Source of the DNA: Phycisphaerales bacterium
GTDB taxonomy: Bacteria; Planctomycetota; Phycisphaerae; UBA1845; UTPLA1
Direction of reading: 5' to 3'
Assembly (NCBI GenBank): GCA_022360095.1
Contig: JAKSDK010001569.1
Span: 121,455-185,454 of the forward strand
Length of the DNA stretch: 64,000 nucleotides
Part shown: piece after piece, positions 11,235-19,581 of the stretch
How the letters are laid out: the number at the start of each line of letters is the position of its first letter
Position numbering within the stretch: the first letter of the stretch is position 1
The notes under the pieces: model-generated
What the model was told of the DNA's origin: nothing
Databases searched by the model: none
Seen by the model: only the letters and a program-made list of their open reading frames with translations
Made by a program: the position numbers and the translations under genes

Positions 11235-14072
11235 CTACACCTGCGTCGACGACGCGTGCCGTGGTCGACGACGTGCTCGTCGACCGCGTAGTCCGACGAC
11301 CGACAAAAGGGAGGCCGCCATGCCCATGCCGGTGCCCATGCCGCACATGGACATGTCGTCATCCGGCGTTTCCTGAGTCTCCGGCAGCGTGATGCAATCG
11401 GGCACGCCGTCGCCATCCGTATCATCGTCGCTGTTGCCGCAGCCACACGCACCTTCGGCGATCTTCTGCGGATCGTTCGGACACTGGTCGAAGCAATCGG
11501 GCACGCCGTCGCCGTCGCTGTCGATATCGGCCACGCCGCAACCACACGCGCCGGGCGCCATCTTCACGGCATCGTTCGGACAGGCATCGCACGCATCGGG
11601 CATGCCGTCGCCATCGGCGTCGACAGCGTCGTCGGCGCCTTCGCAGGCGTCGCAGTCATCCGGCACGCCGTCACCATCGGTATCCGCTTCGCACACGTCC
11701 AGCTCACCGTCGTTGTCACAGTCGGTTAACGCCGGCTCGCACTCGTCCGGAATCCCGTTGCCGTTGCAGTCGGTCGAGGTGCCTGACGCAATATCACAAT
11801 CGTCGGGAATGCCGTTGTTATTGCAATCCAGACTCAGACCGCTATCGATATCGCAACTGTCCGGAATCTGATTGCCGTTGCAGTCATTGCCCTTTTCCGC
11901 AAACAGCCAGCTTTCCTGCTCCGGGATCGTCTCACGAGCGATCTCTTCCAGCCGCGTGTCGTCGCCGCCGAGATAGATGCCGCTGAACAAATCCTCATCG
12001 AAATCCACGAAATCGGCCAAGATGAAGTTCCACTGCACCCGGCCGTCGGCGTAGAGCACAATCTGGAAGTGGTTCAGCAGATCATTACCGCTATCGTCAT
12101 ACGTCTCGGTGTACCAATAGAAGACCACCCGGTCTTCCTGGATTTCGTAGCCGAAGGAGCCTGCCTCGTCGGTGCTCAAATCGTCATAGGCGGCCATCAA
12201 ATAGGTATGATCGGGATCGTCCTCTTCGGTCAGCTCGTCGACTGAGCCGTAGCCGAAGTCGTAAGAGTCTTCGCCGTCTTTCAGTAACTCAACATAGCCG
12301 TTGGCGTCCATCTCGAATGCGACAAAGGTCTGGCCGCTGATCGTGACGGGCCAGGGCAGGTCGATGTCACCGCTGGCGCAACTGTCACAGTTGTTCGTCC
12401 AATCGGGCACCAGCGGCATCGTTTCGAAGGCAATCTGCTCGAGCATGGGCAGCAGATCACATTCATCGGGGATGTTGTTGCCGTTGCAATCGGGACTTGA
12501 ATTTGTGAAGACGTCCCAGTCGTCGGGCGTATCGTTGTTATTGCAATCCGGCTCGCATTCGTCGGGAATGACGTTGGAGTTGACGTCATTGCTATCGTTG
12601 TTCGCGATGTCGCATTCGTCGGGAACATCGTTCTCGTTGCAGTCGAAGCTGGTCATGTCCCGGAGGTCGCACTCGTCGAGCACGCCGTTGTTGTTACAGT
12701 CGAAGCTTGTGCCGGCGTCCAGTTCGCACGTGTCGGGAATGAAATTGCCGTTGCAGTCATCGCTGGCGCCGGTTGACGTGTCGCAATTGTCGGGGACACC
12801 GTTGTTGTTGCAGTCCGGCAAGGCGCCGTCGGCGATCTCACAGGCGTCGTCGATCCAGTTCATGTTGCAATCGTCGATCGATGCCGCCACGGCCGTGCCG
12901 AATTCGTACGCGCCACGGTCAATGATCGGGGCGACGCCTGCGCCGGTATCCGTCGTGTTGGTGTCATCCTCGAAGCGGGCCTCCCCGTCCAGATCGACCG
13001 GTATGCATTCGAACGCGTCGTTTTCGCCGCTGTCAATCGCCGGTGAGCCGGCCGTCGGGCGCACGTCGTCATCCACGGTCCCCAGGACATCATCCGCGCC
13101 GTCTGCATCGGCCAACAGCGGATCGTCGCCGTTGTTGCCGATGCCGCCAAGGCTGCCCGACCATTGAGTCAGCGTTGTGTAAGAGATATTCAACGTGCTC
13201 GGCAGGGCGTCGTTGGTATCGACGCGGATCTGACTCGATTCATCGATCACGTTGAAGCGGACGTTATCCCAAAAGATACAATTATGGACATTCAGGACGT
13301 TGTCACCGGTATTGCCCTGGCCGACCATGATCGCCCCGTAACCGCCTCCGCCCCGGTTTCCGACGAATGTGCAGTTGATCAGATTGGCACGGCTCGTAAA
13401 GCGAATCCAGATCGCTCCGACGAATGTGTCGACCCGATTCCCGATGAATTCGCAGTTGTAGAACGTCGCCGCGCTCATGTCGACGACCTCACAGGCGCCG
13501 GAGTTGCCGCCCTTGTTGCCGATGAAGCGGCAGTTGACGATTTTCGGATGGGCGTGGCGTCGCGTGATCAACGAGCTGCCGGCCTGTTCCTCAATGAACA
13601 GGCAGTCCGCCACGGTCGGGTTGGCCTCTTCACCCTCCACGATGACGGTTGACCGATCGCCTCGAAAGATGCAGTTCTTGATGACGGATTTGCAAATGTT
13701 GAGAATAAAGTTGTTGTTTCGGCCGATCTGAACACGCCCGCGTATCGTCAGGTCCTCGATACGGGTCAACCCGGCTTCGTCGCGCCTGATATTAAATACC
13801 TCCGCGTTGAACGAATTGTCCCCGATGATGCAGGCCTCGGGGTTGCCGCTTTCGGAACGGATGGTGATCGCCCGATCATGCAGAAAGACGTTATTTTCGG
13901 GGCCTGTATAGGTCCCGTCGGCGAGGAGAATTTCGTCGCCGTCCAGGGCCATGTTGGCTGCTTCTCTGAGATCGGGCACGTCGGCGGGCACGCGAATGGT
14001 GTCCGCATGTGCCCGGGTGCTCAAAGCCAGGGTGCATGCCGTCGTCACGCAAAGAAACAGTTTCATCATCAT
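11235..14072 (-). CDS. Secreted beta-helix protein with DCNxNGxPDxCD repeats and poly-Arg C-terminal tail
   Basis: A 945-residue protein. Start ATG at 14072 chosen because an AAAGGTAG ribosome site lies just upstream and a signal peptide (MMMKLFLCVTTACTLALSTRAHA) follows; a longer in-frame extension to 14219 has neither. Residues about 24-370 resemble a right-handed parallel beta-helix (pectin-lyase fold: repeated NCxFxGNxG rungs), ending with a DRGAYEFG motif typical of such proteins. Then come many DCNxNGIPDDCD calcium-binding-like repeats interrupted by a beta-rich segment (about 590-760), and DGDGVPDxCD thrombospondin type 3-like repeats. The end has Cys-Gly-Met-Gly, a short hydrophobic stretch and RGRRARRRPR, resembling a C-terminal sorting signal. 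Probably surface attached; ligand unknown. Confidence 0.85.
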   Translation of the reverse strand: MMMKLFLCVTTACTLALSTRAHADTIRVPADVPDLREAANMALDGDEILLADGTYTGPENNVFLHDRAITIRSESGNPEACIIGDNSFNAEVFNIRRDEAGLTRIEDLTIRGRVQIGRNNNFILNICKSVIKNCIFRGDRSTVIVEGEEANPTVADCLFIEEQAGSSLITRRHAHPKIVNCRFIGNKGGNSGACEVVDMSAATFYNCEFIGNRVDTFVGAIWIRFTSRANLINCTFVGNRGGGGYGAIMVGQGNTGDNVLNVHNCIFWDNVRFNVIDESSQIRVDTNDALPSTLNISYTTLTQWSGSLGGIGNNGDDPLLADADGADDVLGTVDDDVRPTAGSPAIDSGENDAFECIPVDLDGEARFEDDTNTTDTGAGVAPIIDRGAYEFGTAVAASIDDCNMNWIDDACEIADGALPDCNNNGVPDNCDTSTGASDDCNGNFIPDTCELDAGTSFDCNNNGVLDECDLRDMTSFDCNENDVPDECDIANNDSNDVNSNVIPDECEPDCNNNDTPDDWDVFTNSSPDCNGNNIPDECDLLPMLEQIAFETMPLVPDWTNNCDSCASGDIDLPWPVTISGQTFVAFEMDANGYVELLKDGEDSYDFGYGSVDELTEEDDPDHTYLMAAYDDLSTDEAGSFGYEIQEDRVVFYWYTETYDDSGNDLLNHFQIVLYADGRVQWNFILADFVDFDEDLFSGIYLGGDDTRLEEIARETIPEQESWLFAEKGNDCNGNQIPDSCDIDSGLSLDCNNNGIPDDCDIASGTSTDCNGNGIPDECEPALTDCDNDGELDVCEADTDGDGVPDDCDACEGADDAVDADGDGMPDACDACPNDAVKMAPGACGCGVADIDSDGDGVPDCFDQCPNDPQKIAEGACGCGNSDDDTDGDGVPDCITLPETQETPDDDMSMCGMGTGMGMAASLLSVVGLRGRRARRRPRHASSTQV

Positions 14073-14224
14073 CGTTCTACCTTTCGTCCGCGAGGCATAT
14101 CGCCTTTGTGAATTCGCACAATCTGCTCTATCAAGGGTTGCGCAGGGCGGGCCGGGAGTAGACGGAATGGATCTCCGGTTTTTTGAGATAGGGGCGGAAA
14201 CGCCGTTTTCGGGCGGCAATGTGA

Positions 14225-14334
14225 GATCAGGGATTAGGGGGGAAGGGGTTGAGGGGTCGAGGGGCCAAGGGGGTTGTGTTGAGGACTCTAGGGGATCTTG
14301 AAAAAGCCCCGGGCTGCCTTGCCCGGGGTGTGGC
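14225..14334 (+). repeat. G-rich dispersed repeat with terminator hairpin, copy 1
   Basis: Reads GGGATTAGGGG, then GGGGTCGAGGGGCCAAGGG, then GATCTTGAAAAAGCCCCGGGC with its hairpin partner. The same order of blocks recurs at 39235-39368 and, inverted, at 21911-22005. In this copy the hairpin serves as terminator for the minus-strand gene ending at 14367. Confidence 0.65.
14301..14328 (-). terminator. Intrinsic terminator of the P-domain/TSP3 gene
   Basis: CCCCGGGC (14307-14314), six-base loop, GCCCGGGG (14321-14328); read on the minus strand the stem is followed by GCTTTTTC. It lies about 40 bases past the stop at 14367. Confidence 0.8.
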
Positions 14335-14366
14335 GCTATGTGTATGAAATAGCGTGAACTCGTCAG

Positions 14367-16181
14367 TTATCGCCGAGTTGCGATCTTCCCTCTCGAGCGG
14401 ACACCGATCCTCCTCCGACGTCGCATCCAGCTCCAACCCATCAACATAAACGGTGTTGCCACCGGAACCGTGCCACCGCAACAGTCGGTCAAGGTTTGGC
14501 CCGTGGGCGTATCGTCACAGGCATCCGGCTCGCCGTCCCCGTCGGCGTCCACCGCGTCGTCACCACCATCGCACACATCCTCGCTGTCGCAGACACCGTC
14601 GCCGTCCGAGTCGTCCGCGGCATCGTTCGGACACGGGTCGTCACTGTCGCAGACGCCATCGCCATCGGTGTCGTCGGACGCGTCGTTGGGGCATGCATCA
14701 TCGTTGTCACAGACACCGTCGCCATCCGTATCGCCACTCGCGTCATTCCCATCGCACACGTCGTCACTGTCGCAGACGCCGTCGCCGTCCGAGTCATCGG
14801 GGTTATCTGCCGGACACGGGTCGCAGAAGTCAGGCGTGCCGTCACCGTCGGAGTCGACGTGATCATCGCCGCCGGCGCAAACATCGTTGCTGTTGCAGAC
14901 GCCGTCGCCATCGCTGTCATCAGGGTCGTCGTTGGGGCACGGATCATCGCTGTCACAGACACCGTCGCCGTCCGTATCGCCGCTCGCGTCATCCCCGTCA
15001 CACACGTCGTCGCGGTTGCAGATGCCGTCGCCGTCGGAGTCATCCGGGTTGTCGAACGGGCAAGGGGCGCACACGTCGGCAACGCCGTCTCCGTCGCCGT
15101 CGGCCAGGAGGCAGGTCGTCAGGTCGAGCGACCAATTGACCAGTTGGCCTTCCTCGTTGTTGTTGTTCTGGTCGGCAATCTGCAGCGTCCAGGTGCCGTT
15201 GGGGTTTTCACCGATGAAAGCCGCCATGGCCTCCTCAGGAGCCAGCGGCGTTTCCACCGTGTTGTTGGCGAACGCGTTGTCGGTCACCGGCCCCGGCGCA
15301 TTAGAGTCACCAGCGTCGTCATCCCAGGCCGTACCGTTGAAGACGTTATCGTTGGCGCCGCCGTTACGACTCGAGATCGTCGCCAGGGTCCCCATCGGCG
15401 AAATCAAGGTGATGAACAGATCCCCGCTGTTGCTGTGGGTGATGAACGTCTTCAGGTTGACATCGCAAAGGAACGTGTCGAGCCCGGTCACGGTCAGGGT
15501 GGAGTTGACAACGCCATTGTCGGTGATCATGTTCGGCAGGTTCGGATCGATACTGTTCCGCGTGGTGGACGCATTGACCGGCGCTGCGGGAATGGTGGTG
15601 ATGATCAGGGACCAGTCATCGAACCGGGTCGGGTTCGCGGGACCCGCGTCATCCGTGACCGTCAGGGTCCAGTCGCCGTTGGGATTTTCACCGATGAACG
15701 CGCCCATGGCCTCTTCCGGAACGAGCGGTGTTTCCGTGACGAAAAAGGCGACATCATTGTCCGACACCGGCCCCGGTACATTGGTGTCTCCTCCATCATC
15801 ATCCCACAGCGTGCCGTCGAAGATGAAGACCACGCCACCACCGCTGTCGGTCGTGAGCGTGACCACGGTTCCCGCCGGCGACGTCAGCGTCAAGTCTATG
15901 TCTTCGGCCGATTCGGCGTTGATGAAGGTTTCGAGGTCGACGTCCCAGATGAACGGATCGAGACCGGCGACGGTGATCGTCCGGATTCGGGTTCCGGCCT
16001 GGAAGGTATTCGTCGGCAGGGTAGGGTCGTTGCTCTCGATCGTGGTCGTCGTCAAGCAGCCGTTGGTCGGCGCTGCCGGCGTGCCGGCCGCGGCCGGTCG
16101 AAGCCCGGGGTCGATGACCGACATGATGACCACGCCGCTGATGAGGGTGAAAATCCGTGAAGATCGTACGTTCGCGTGCAT
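14367..16181 (-). CDS. Secreted protein with two P domains, thrombospondin type 3-like repeats and poly-Arg C-terminal tail
   Basis: A 604-residue protein; ATG at 16181 with AGAGGA about 12 bases upstream. The signal peptide covers about 1-32 (IFTLISGVVIMSVIDPGLRPAAA). Two proprotein-convertase P-like domains span roughly 45-200 and 205-360, each with a DLxTFIxxxxxxDLxxTLxSPxGT core and EEAMxAFIGENPNGxWTL. Residues about 365-560 are a run of DSDGDGVCDSDDVC / DTDGDGVCDNDDAC repeats with Asp spacing suited to calcium binding. The tail reads DCCGGTVPVATPFMLMGWSW followed by MRRRRR, the same Cys-Gly / hydrophobic / Arg plan as the neighbour at 11235-14072. Probably exported and anchored or released at the surface. 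No enzymatic motif was seen. Confidence 0.85.
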   Translation of the reverse strand: MHANVRSSRIFTLISGVVIMSVIDPGLRPAAAGTPAAPTNGCLTTTTIESNDPTLPTNTFQAGTRIRTITVAGLDPFIWDVDLETFINAESAEDIDLTLTSPAGTVVTLTTDSGGGVVFIFDGTLWDDDGGDTNVPGPVSDNDVAFFVTETPLVPEEAMGAFIGENPNGDWTLTVTDDAGPANPTRFDDWSLIITTIPAAPVNASTTRNSIDPNLPNMITDNGVVNSTLTVTGLDTFLCDVNLKTFITHSNSGDLFITLISPMGTLATISSRNGGANDNVFNGTAWDDDAGDSNAPGPVTDNAFANNTVETPLAPEEAMAAFIGENPNGTWTLQIADQNNNNEEGQLVNWSLDLTTCLLADGDGDGVADVCAPCPFDNPDDSDGDGICNRDDVCDGDDASGDTDGDGVCDSDDPCPNDDPDDSDGDGVCNSNDVCAGGDDHVDSDGDGTPDFCDPCPADNPDDSDGDGVCDSDDVCDGNDASGDTDGDGVCDNDDACPNDASDDTDGDGVCDSDDPCPNDAADDSDGDGVCDSEDVCDGGDDAVDADGDGEPDACDDTPTGQTLTDCCGGTVPVATPFMLMGWSWMRRRRRIGVRSRGKIATRR

Positions 16182-16352
16182 CCTTTCAATTCCTCTTCTT
16201 CCGATGCGTTCTATCCGGAAAGCGTATTCGTCATCGCCCTATGTTGTCTAATGCTATGCTATCCAACCCGAAAGAGACATGACAAAAAGCAGGGAGCGTG
16301 GCGCGTCGAATCCGGAGCAACGTCCCGCAGCCCATCGTGAGATTGCGCTGCG

Positions 16353-16386
16353 AAAGCCCCGGTCAGGCGTGCCTGACCGGGGCTTT
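16353..16386. terminator. Perfect 16-bp-arm hairpin downstream of the beta-propeller gene
   Basis: AAAGCCCCGGTCAGGC and its exact reverse complement are separated by two bases. It lies about 75 bases past the stop of the minus-strand gene ending at 16462. The arms begin with AAA and end with TTT, so it can act in either direction. Confidence 0.7.
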
Positions 16387-16461
16387 GATGACGCTTTGTT
16401 CTCAACGCCGAACGTTTGTTTCACCCTTTGTTTAAAGGACGCCGACCGAGACGCACATGAC

Positions 16462-18063
16462 TCAACTGCCCCCTAGTAAATCATCGAGGAAACCTGCAAT
16501 ATCCAAACCGTCCAGCGCTTCGTCGTCGTTACGATCGAATAGACATGTCAGGGCCGGATCGGGTTGGTCGGCGAGAAGTTCAGCAACGAACAACGACGGA
16601 TCGCTTGCCGCCGGTTCGCAGGCGTCCGCGATCAGGTTGAAGTTGCAGTCCTCGTCGGATTCGGAAGCGAGTTCGCGGAGGTACATTTGCGGGTTCTCGT
16701 CGAGATCGCCCGAGACATGATTGGTGCCTGACGAGCCGAACACCACGGTCAATCCGTCCGCGCTGACCGCACCTGCCGTCACCACGGTCCAGTCGTTCGG
16801 CGCCGCCCCGGATTCGGTGACGTTGATGAGAGCGATGTCGTCGGTCTGTCGATCGTATCGGAAACGGTTGAGAAACACCGATCCGCCGCCTCCCTGTCCC
16901 GGGACCAGACCCGCCACGCTCGACATGAAAAATACAAAGCGACCGTCATTCGACAATAAAGGCGCCGACATGAGCGCATTTGAATCAATGCCCGAGATAT
17001 TCACGCGAGACGTCGTTTGCGTCTGCCGATCGCGAACGAAGATGTCCGGTCCGCTTCCGTTGGGGTCGTCCGCGATCAGGTTGCCGGCCAAGCTGTCAAA
17101 CGCGACGTATCGAGCGTCGGGGGTCATGGCGAGATTGCTCGCACCGAACCACGCGGGCCAGCCGCCCATGCTTCCGTCATCCGCGGGTGAGCCGTCGAAG
17201 CCGATGCTGATGAGCTCGTTGAGTCCGGTTTGCCGGTCATGAACGAACACGTCGCGTACTGAAGGATTGTCGCCCGCGACAAGATTCGAAGCGAGGCTGG
17301 AAAAACAGACGTATCTTGCATCGTCCGACAGGATAATCTGCATCGATGAGACGAAAATGGTGCCATCGACTTCAACGCCACTGTCTTCATTTCCCTGAAC
17401 GCCTCCGGGGCCGACGCTGATGCGCGTTGTGGTTCCCGACTGTCGATCGCGAATGAAGACGTCGGCATGGTTATTCGTGTCGCCGACAACCAAGTTAGAG
17501 GCAAGGCTCCAGAAGGCGACGTAACGACCATCGTTGGAGATCGCCGGCGAGCCGCTGAAGCCGCTGGGGTTGTCTGCCCCCGGTCCGCCACTGGTGCTGA
17601 CACTGATCAGCTCCGTTTGATCGGTGGTTCGGTCGTGAAGGAAAACCTGGTAGGTGAGGCTTCCGGGAGCGAGGTTGTCCGCGAGGCTGCTGAAGGCGAC
17701 ATACCGGCCGTCAGGCGTGACGGCTAAACCAAGAACCAGAGCGTCACGGTCGCCTTGCTCGCCGCCGCTTGTGACATGGACGTTCTCAATGGTGCCGGTT
17801 TCGCGATCGAGCACAAAGACGTCGAAACTATTAAATGTGTCGCTTTCGATGAGATTCGATGCAGAACTCGTAAAGACGACGTAACGTGTATCCGGTGTCA
17901 TGACGACGTCTGTGGCCACACCGTTGGGAAGAGGCCCGTCCGGTGCTTTGCTGATAAGTTCGATCGGCACGCCGCAATCCAAAACAGGGTCGTCGGCCAC
18001 CACACGCTGGCTCGACACGACGGTGAAGATGCCAAGGGCGAGACAAGAGATGATTGTGCGCAT
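16462..18063 (-). CDS. Secreted beta-propeller (PD40/TolB-like) protein with partial dockerin
   Basis: A 533-residue protein. ATG at 18063 chosen because CCTAGGAG lies seven bases upstream and a signal peptide (IISCLALGIFTVVSSQRVVA) follows; the 47 residues upstream in frame look untranslated. At least six repeats carry xPDxRYVAFxSxASNLxxGDxN...DVFVxDRxTG, the TolB/PD40 blade signature. Such propellers bind proteins or glycans and are seldom enzymes. The last 30 residues contain one dockerin-like loop (DRNDDEALDGLDIAGFLDDL), only half of a full dockerin pair, preceded by EDCNFNLIADACE. Secretion is likely; function unknown. The perfect hairpin at 16353-16386 lies downstream. Confidence 0.87.
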   Translation of the reverse strand: MRTIISCLALGIFTVVSSQRVVADDPVLDCGVPIELISKAPDGPLPNGVATDVVMTPDTRYVVFTSSASNLIESDTFNSFDVFVLDRETGTIENVHVTSGGEQGDRDALVLGLAVTPDGRYVAFSSLADNLAPGSLTYQVFLHDRTTDQTELISVSTSGGPGADNPSGFSGSPAISNDGRYVAFWSLASNLVVGDTNNHADVFIRDRQSGTTTRISVGPGGVQGNEDSGVEVDGTIFVSSMQIILSDDARYVCFSSLASNLVAGDNPSVRDVFVHDRQTGLNELISIGFDGSPADDGSMGGWPAWFGASNLAMTPDARYVAFDSLAGNLIADDPNGSGPDIFVRDRQTQTTSRVNISGIDSNALMSAPLLSNDGRFVFFMSSVAGLVPGQGGGGSVFLNRFRYDRQTDDIALINVTESGAAPNDWTVVTAGAVSADGLTVVFGSSGTNHVSGDLDENPQMYLRELASESDEDCNFNLIADACEPAASDPSLFVAELLADQPDPALTCLFDRNDDEALDGLDIAGFLDDLLGGS

Positions 18064-18760
18064 GAGAAATCTCCTAGGCGTTTGGAGCGGGAGAAACTCG
18101 TGCTCGTCGGATGGGCCGTGTACCTCGTCGAATTGCACAAGCGAGTGCGTATTAAATAAATGCGGATTACACGAGGTTGGCTGACAGCACTTGTTGTTGC
18201 CCACTCAGGTTTGACGCCGACCTACCGGCATTGGCACGCAATACGTTACGTGCGGGAGAGAGATGCCGACAGTCTCTTCGGCGAATCGTCCGACCACGGT
18301 GCAGGCTGGTTCTACAGCCAAGCGTTGAATTATACGTTTGCCCAGGTGTCGAAGGGAAAAACGGCACGAAGAATTTGGCCTTTGTCGCCCGTGGTGAAAT
18401 GGCGCGCAAAAAGTCCCCCTCCCAGGGGAGATTTAAGGGGGTGAGCCCGGGGAAAACGGATCAAACAAAATCGTGTCTCTTACGCCAACGGCGTTCCAGC
18501 CTCCTGCCCAGGGTTGTCGCGCGGCGGCTACCCTGGAAAGAGAATTCAATCGGCATCAACAACTCTGAAGGAGTTCTTCTCGGAGATCCCGGTCGCAACT
18601 CCGTTGGAGTTGAATGTGTTGGGAATGACGTGAACCCAGGGTAGCGCCTTCTGTGCAGCCCCGGGCCGGAGGTCATAGTCCCGTCAGCCGGGAATAGGCA
18701 TGCTGCGCGGACACTACGTTGCGTTTGTGACCGCACTCGCAGCCTCATAGAATCACGGTC
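18064..18760. other. 697-base repeat-rich intergenic region
   Basis: No convincing gene. It holds the leader of the propeller gene, a CCCCCTCCCAGGGGAGATTTAAGGGGG tract near 18412-18440, a hairpin repeat at 18480-18538, and two small hairpins with AACTC/GAGTT and CAACTCC/GGAGTTG stems near 18560-18615. Open frames here are by-products of these repeats. Confidence 0.55.
18480..18538 (+). repeat. Dispersed hairpin repeat, copy A
   Basis: Begins TTACGCCAACGGCGTTCC and ends with a CCAGGGT ... ACCCTGG hairpin. About 54 of 59 positions match copy B at 19206-19265. Confidence 0.8.
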
Positions 18761-19111
18761 ATGTCTTTGGACGACTACGAACTCTTCTGCTTGATTGCGA
18801 CCGATGACAGTTCCGCCGTGGCGAAGGCTCTGGAGTGTGGCCCGTGGGTCTTCAGCGTCTACCGGTCTGGTTACACCGGACACCGTGAGGTCCGATTGCA
18901 ATCAGAAGGGCTTCTGGACCTGGAGTACGAGGGCATCGATAGCGGACCCGATGCCTGCTATTTTCTCAACGGTGGGATTGATTGGAGCAACGACCAGGCG
19001 AAGGAACTCGTGAAGGAAGTGTGCAACGCACTGAAGACGGCCGGGCTTGGCTACCAGCTCGAAATCTACGATGGCGACCATCACCTGATCAAGGAAGAAC
19101 GGTTTCCGTGA
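18761..19111 (+). CDS. Small hypothetical protein
   Basis: A 116-residue protein with an ATG start. It is acidic overall and shows no signal peptide or membrane segment. Its composition looks like a real protein: a YELFCLIATDD start, FSVYRSGYTGHREVRL in the middle, a ACYFLNGGIDWSNDQAKELV helix-like part and an EIYDGDHHLIKEERFP end. No family was recognised. It lies between two copies of a hairpin repeat, in a region that looks accessory, and has no operon partner. The open frame and amino-acid make-up support it; there is no clear ribosome site. It could be a small immunity-type or regulatory protein, but nothing in the sequence shows that. Confidence 0.6.
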   Translation: MSLDDYELFCLIATDDSSAVAKALECGPWVFSVYRSGYTGHREVRLQSEGLLDLEYEGIDSGPDACYFLNGGIDWSNDQAKELVKEVCNALKTAGLGYQLEIYDGDHHLIKEERFP

Positions 19112-19205
19112 GCCGGTCGGAGTCGTGTGTGCCGATCGTTCGCCTCCGAGCGGAGGATGGGGAATCACGCTCACTAAACAGAGGCGACCAGCGCCGTTCA
19201 CGTCA

Positions 19206-19265
19206 TTACGCCAACGGCGTTCCGGCCTCCGGCCCAGGGTTGTCGCGCAGCGACTACCCTGGGAA
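19206..19265 (+). repeat. Dispersed hairpin repeat, copy B
   Basis: Same unit as copy A. The second half folds as CCCAGGGT / GTCGC / GCGAC / ACCCTGGG with only a few unpaired bases; differences from copy A are scattered substitutions. Confidence 0.8.
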
Positions 19266-19272
19266 CAAACTT

Positions 19273-19455
19273 TGATATTAGCCGCGGCGTTTACGCCGGG
19301 GGGAAAAAGCAAAAACATGAGGCCCGCTTACGGGCCTTTCCCCGCCGTCGTTGCCCGGTCAGATTCCGAAGAGTGCAGCGAGAAGGCCCGTCAACGGGCC
19401 TGAAAAAAATCGTGACGACCGAATCCCCCCGGCGTGAACGCCGGGGCTAATATCA
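19273..19455. repeat. 183-base element with 31-base inverted ends and nested hairpins
   Basis: Left arm 19273-19303 and right arm 19425-19455 are reverse complements with two mismatches over 31 bases (TGATATTAGCC...). Each arm itself contains a CGGCGT/ACGCCG hairpin. Inside lie two more hairpins, GGCCCG-CTTA-CGGGCC (near 19320) and GGCCCG-TCAA-CGGGCC (near 19385). There is no coding capacity. The plan fits a miniature inverted-repeat element or a structured RNA repeat. Confidence 0.75.
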
Positions 19456-19581
19456 GAATGAACTATTACCCAAAATCATAGACAGTCACCTGATTAGGCA
19501 ACCCCATACCAATTCGTTAGAATGCCGGTCGTCAGGGAGTCGTATCGAACGTGTGACGTGGGCCGTCCTGATGGGGCCGTG

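Larger units (their letters stand above)
19112..19581. other. 470-base repeat region upstream of the DUF4062-TPR gene
   Basis: Contains hairpin repeat copy B (19206-19265) and the 183-base inverted-repeat element (19273-19455). No gene was seen; the remaining 120 bases are the upstream region of the gene at 19582. Confidence 0.6.

Noticed and set aside
12301..13167. 288-codon plus-strand open frame, Ser-rich
   Set aside because: Antisense of the DCNxNGxPDxCD repeats; the apparent Ser-rich repeats are only the reverse reading of those codons.
14490..15080. Possible CRISPR-like repeat array
   Set aside because: Repeats are in frame, variable and without unique spacers of constant length; they encode Asp-rich protein repeats.
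14496..16160. 554-codon plus-strand open frame
   Set aside because: Antisense to the P-domain/TSP3 gene; long only because the repeat codons lack stops in the opposite frame, and its valine/arginine-rich translation resembles no protein.
18177..18901. Overlapping open frames on both strands (about 150 codons)
   Set aside because: They are read through hairpin repeats; translations such as QRRSSLLPRVVARRLPWE arise from the repeat and recur in other frames near 19200.
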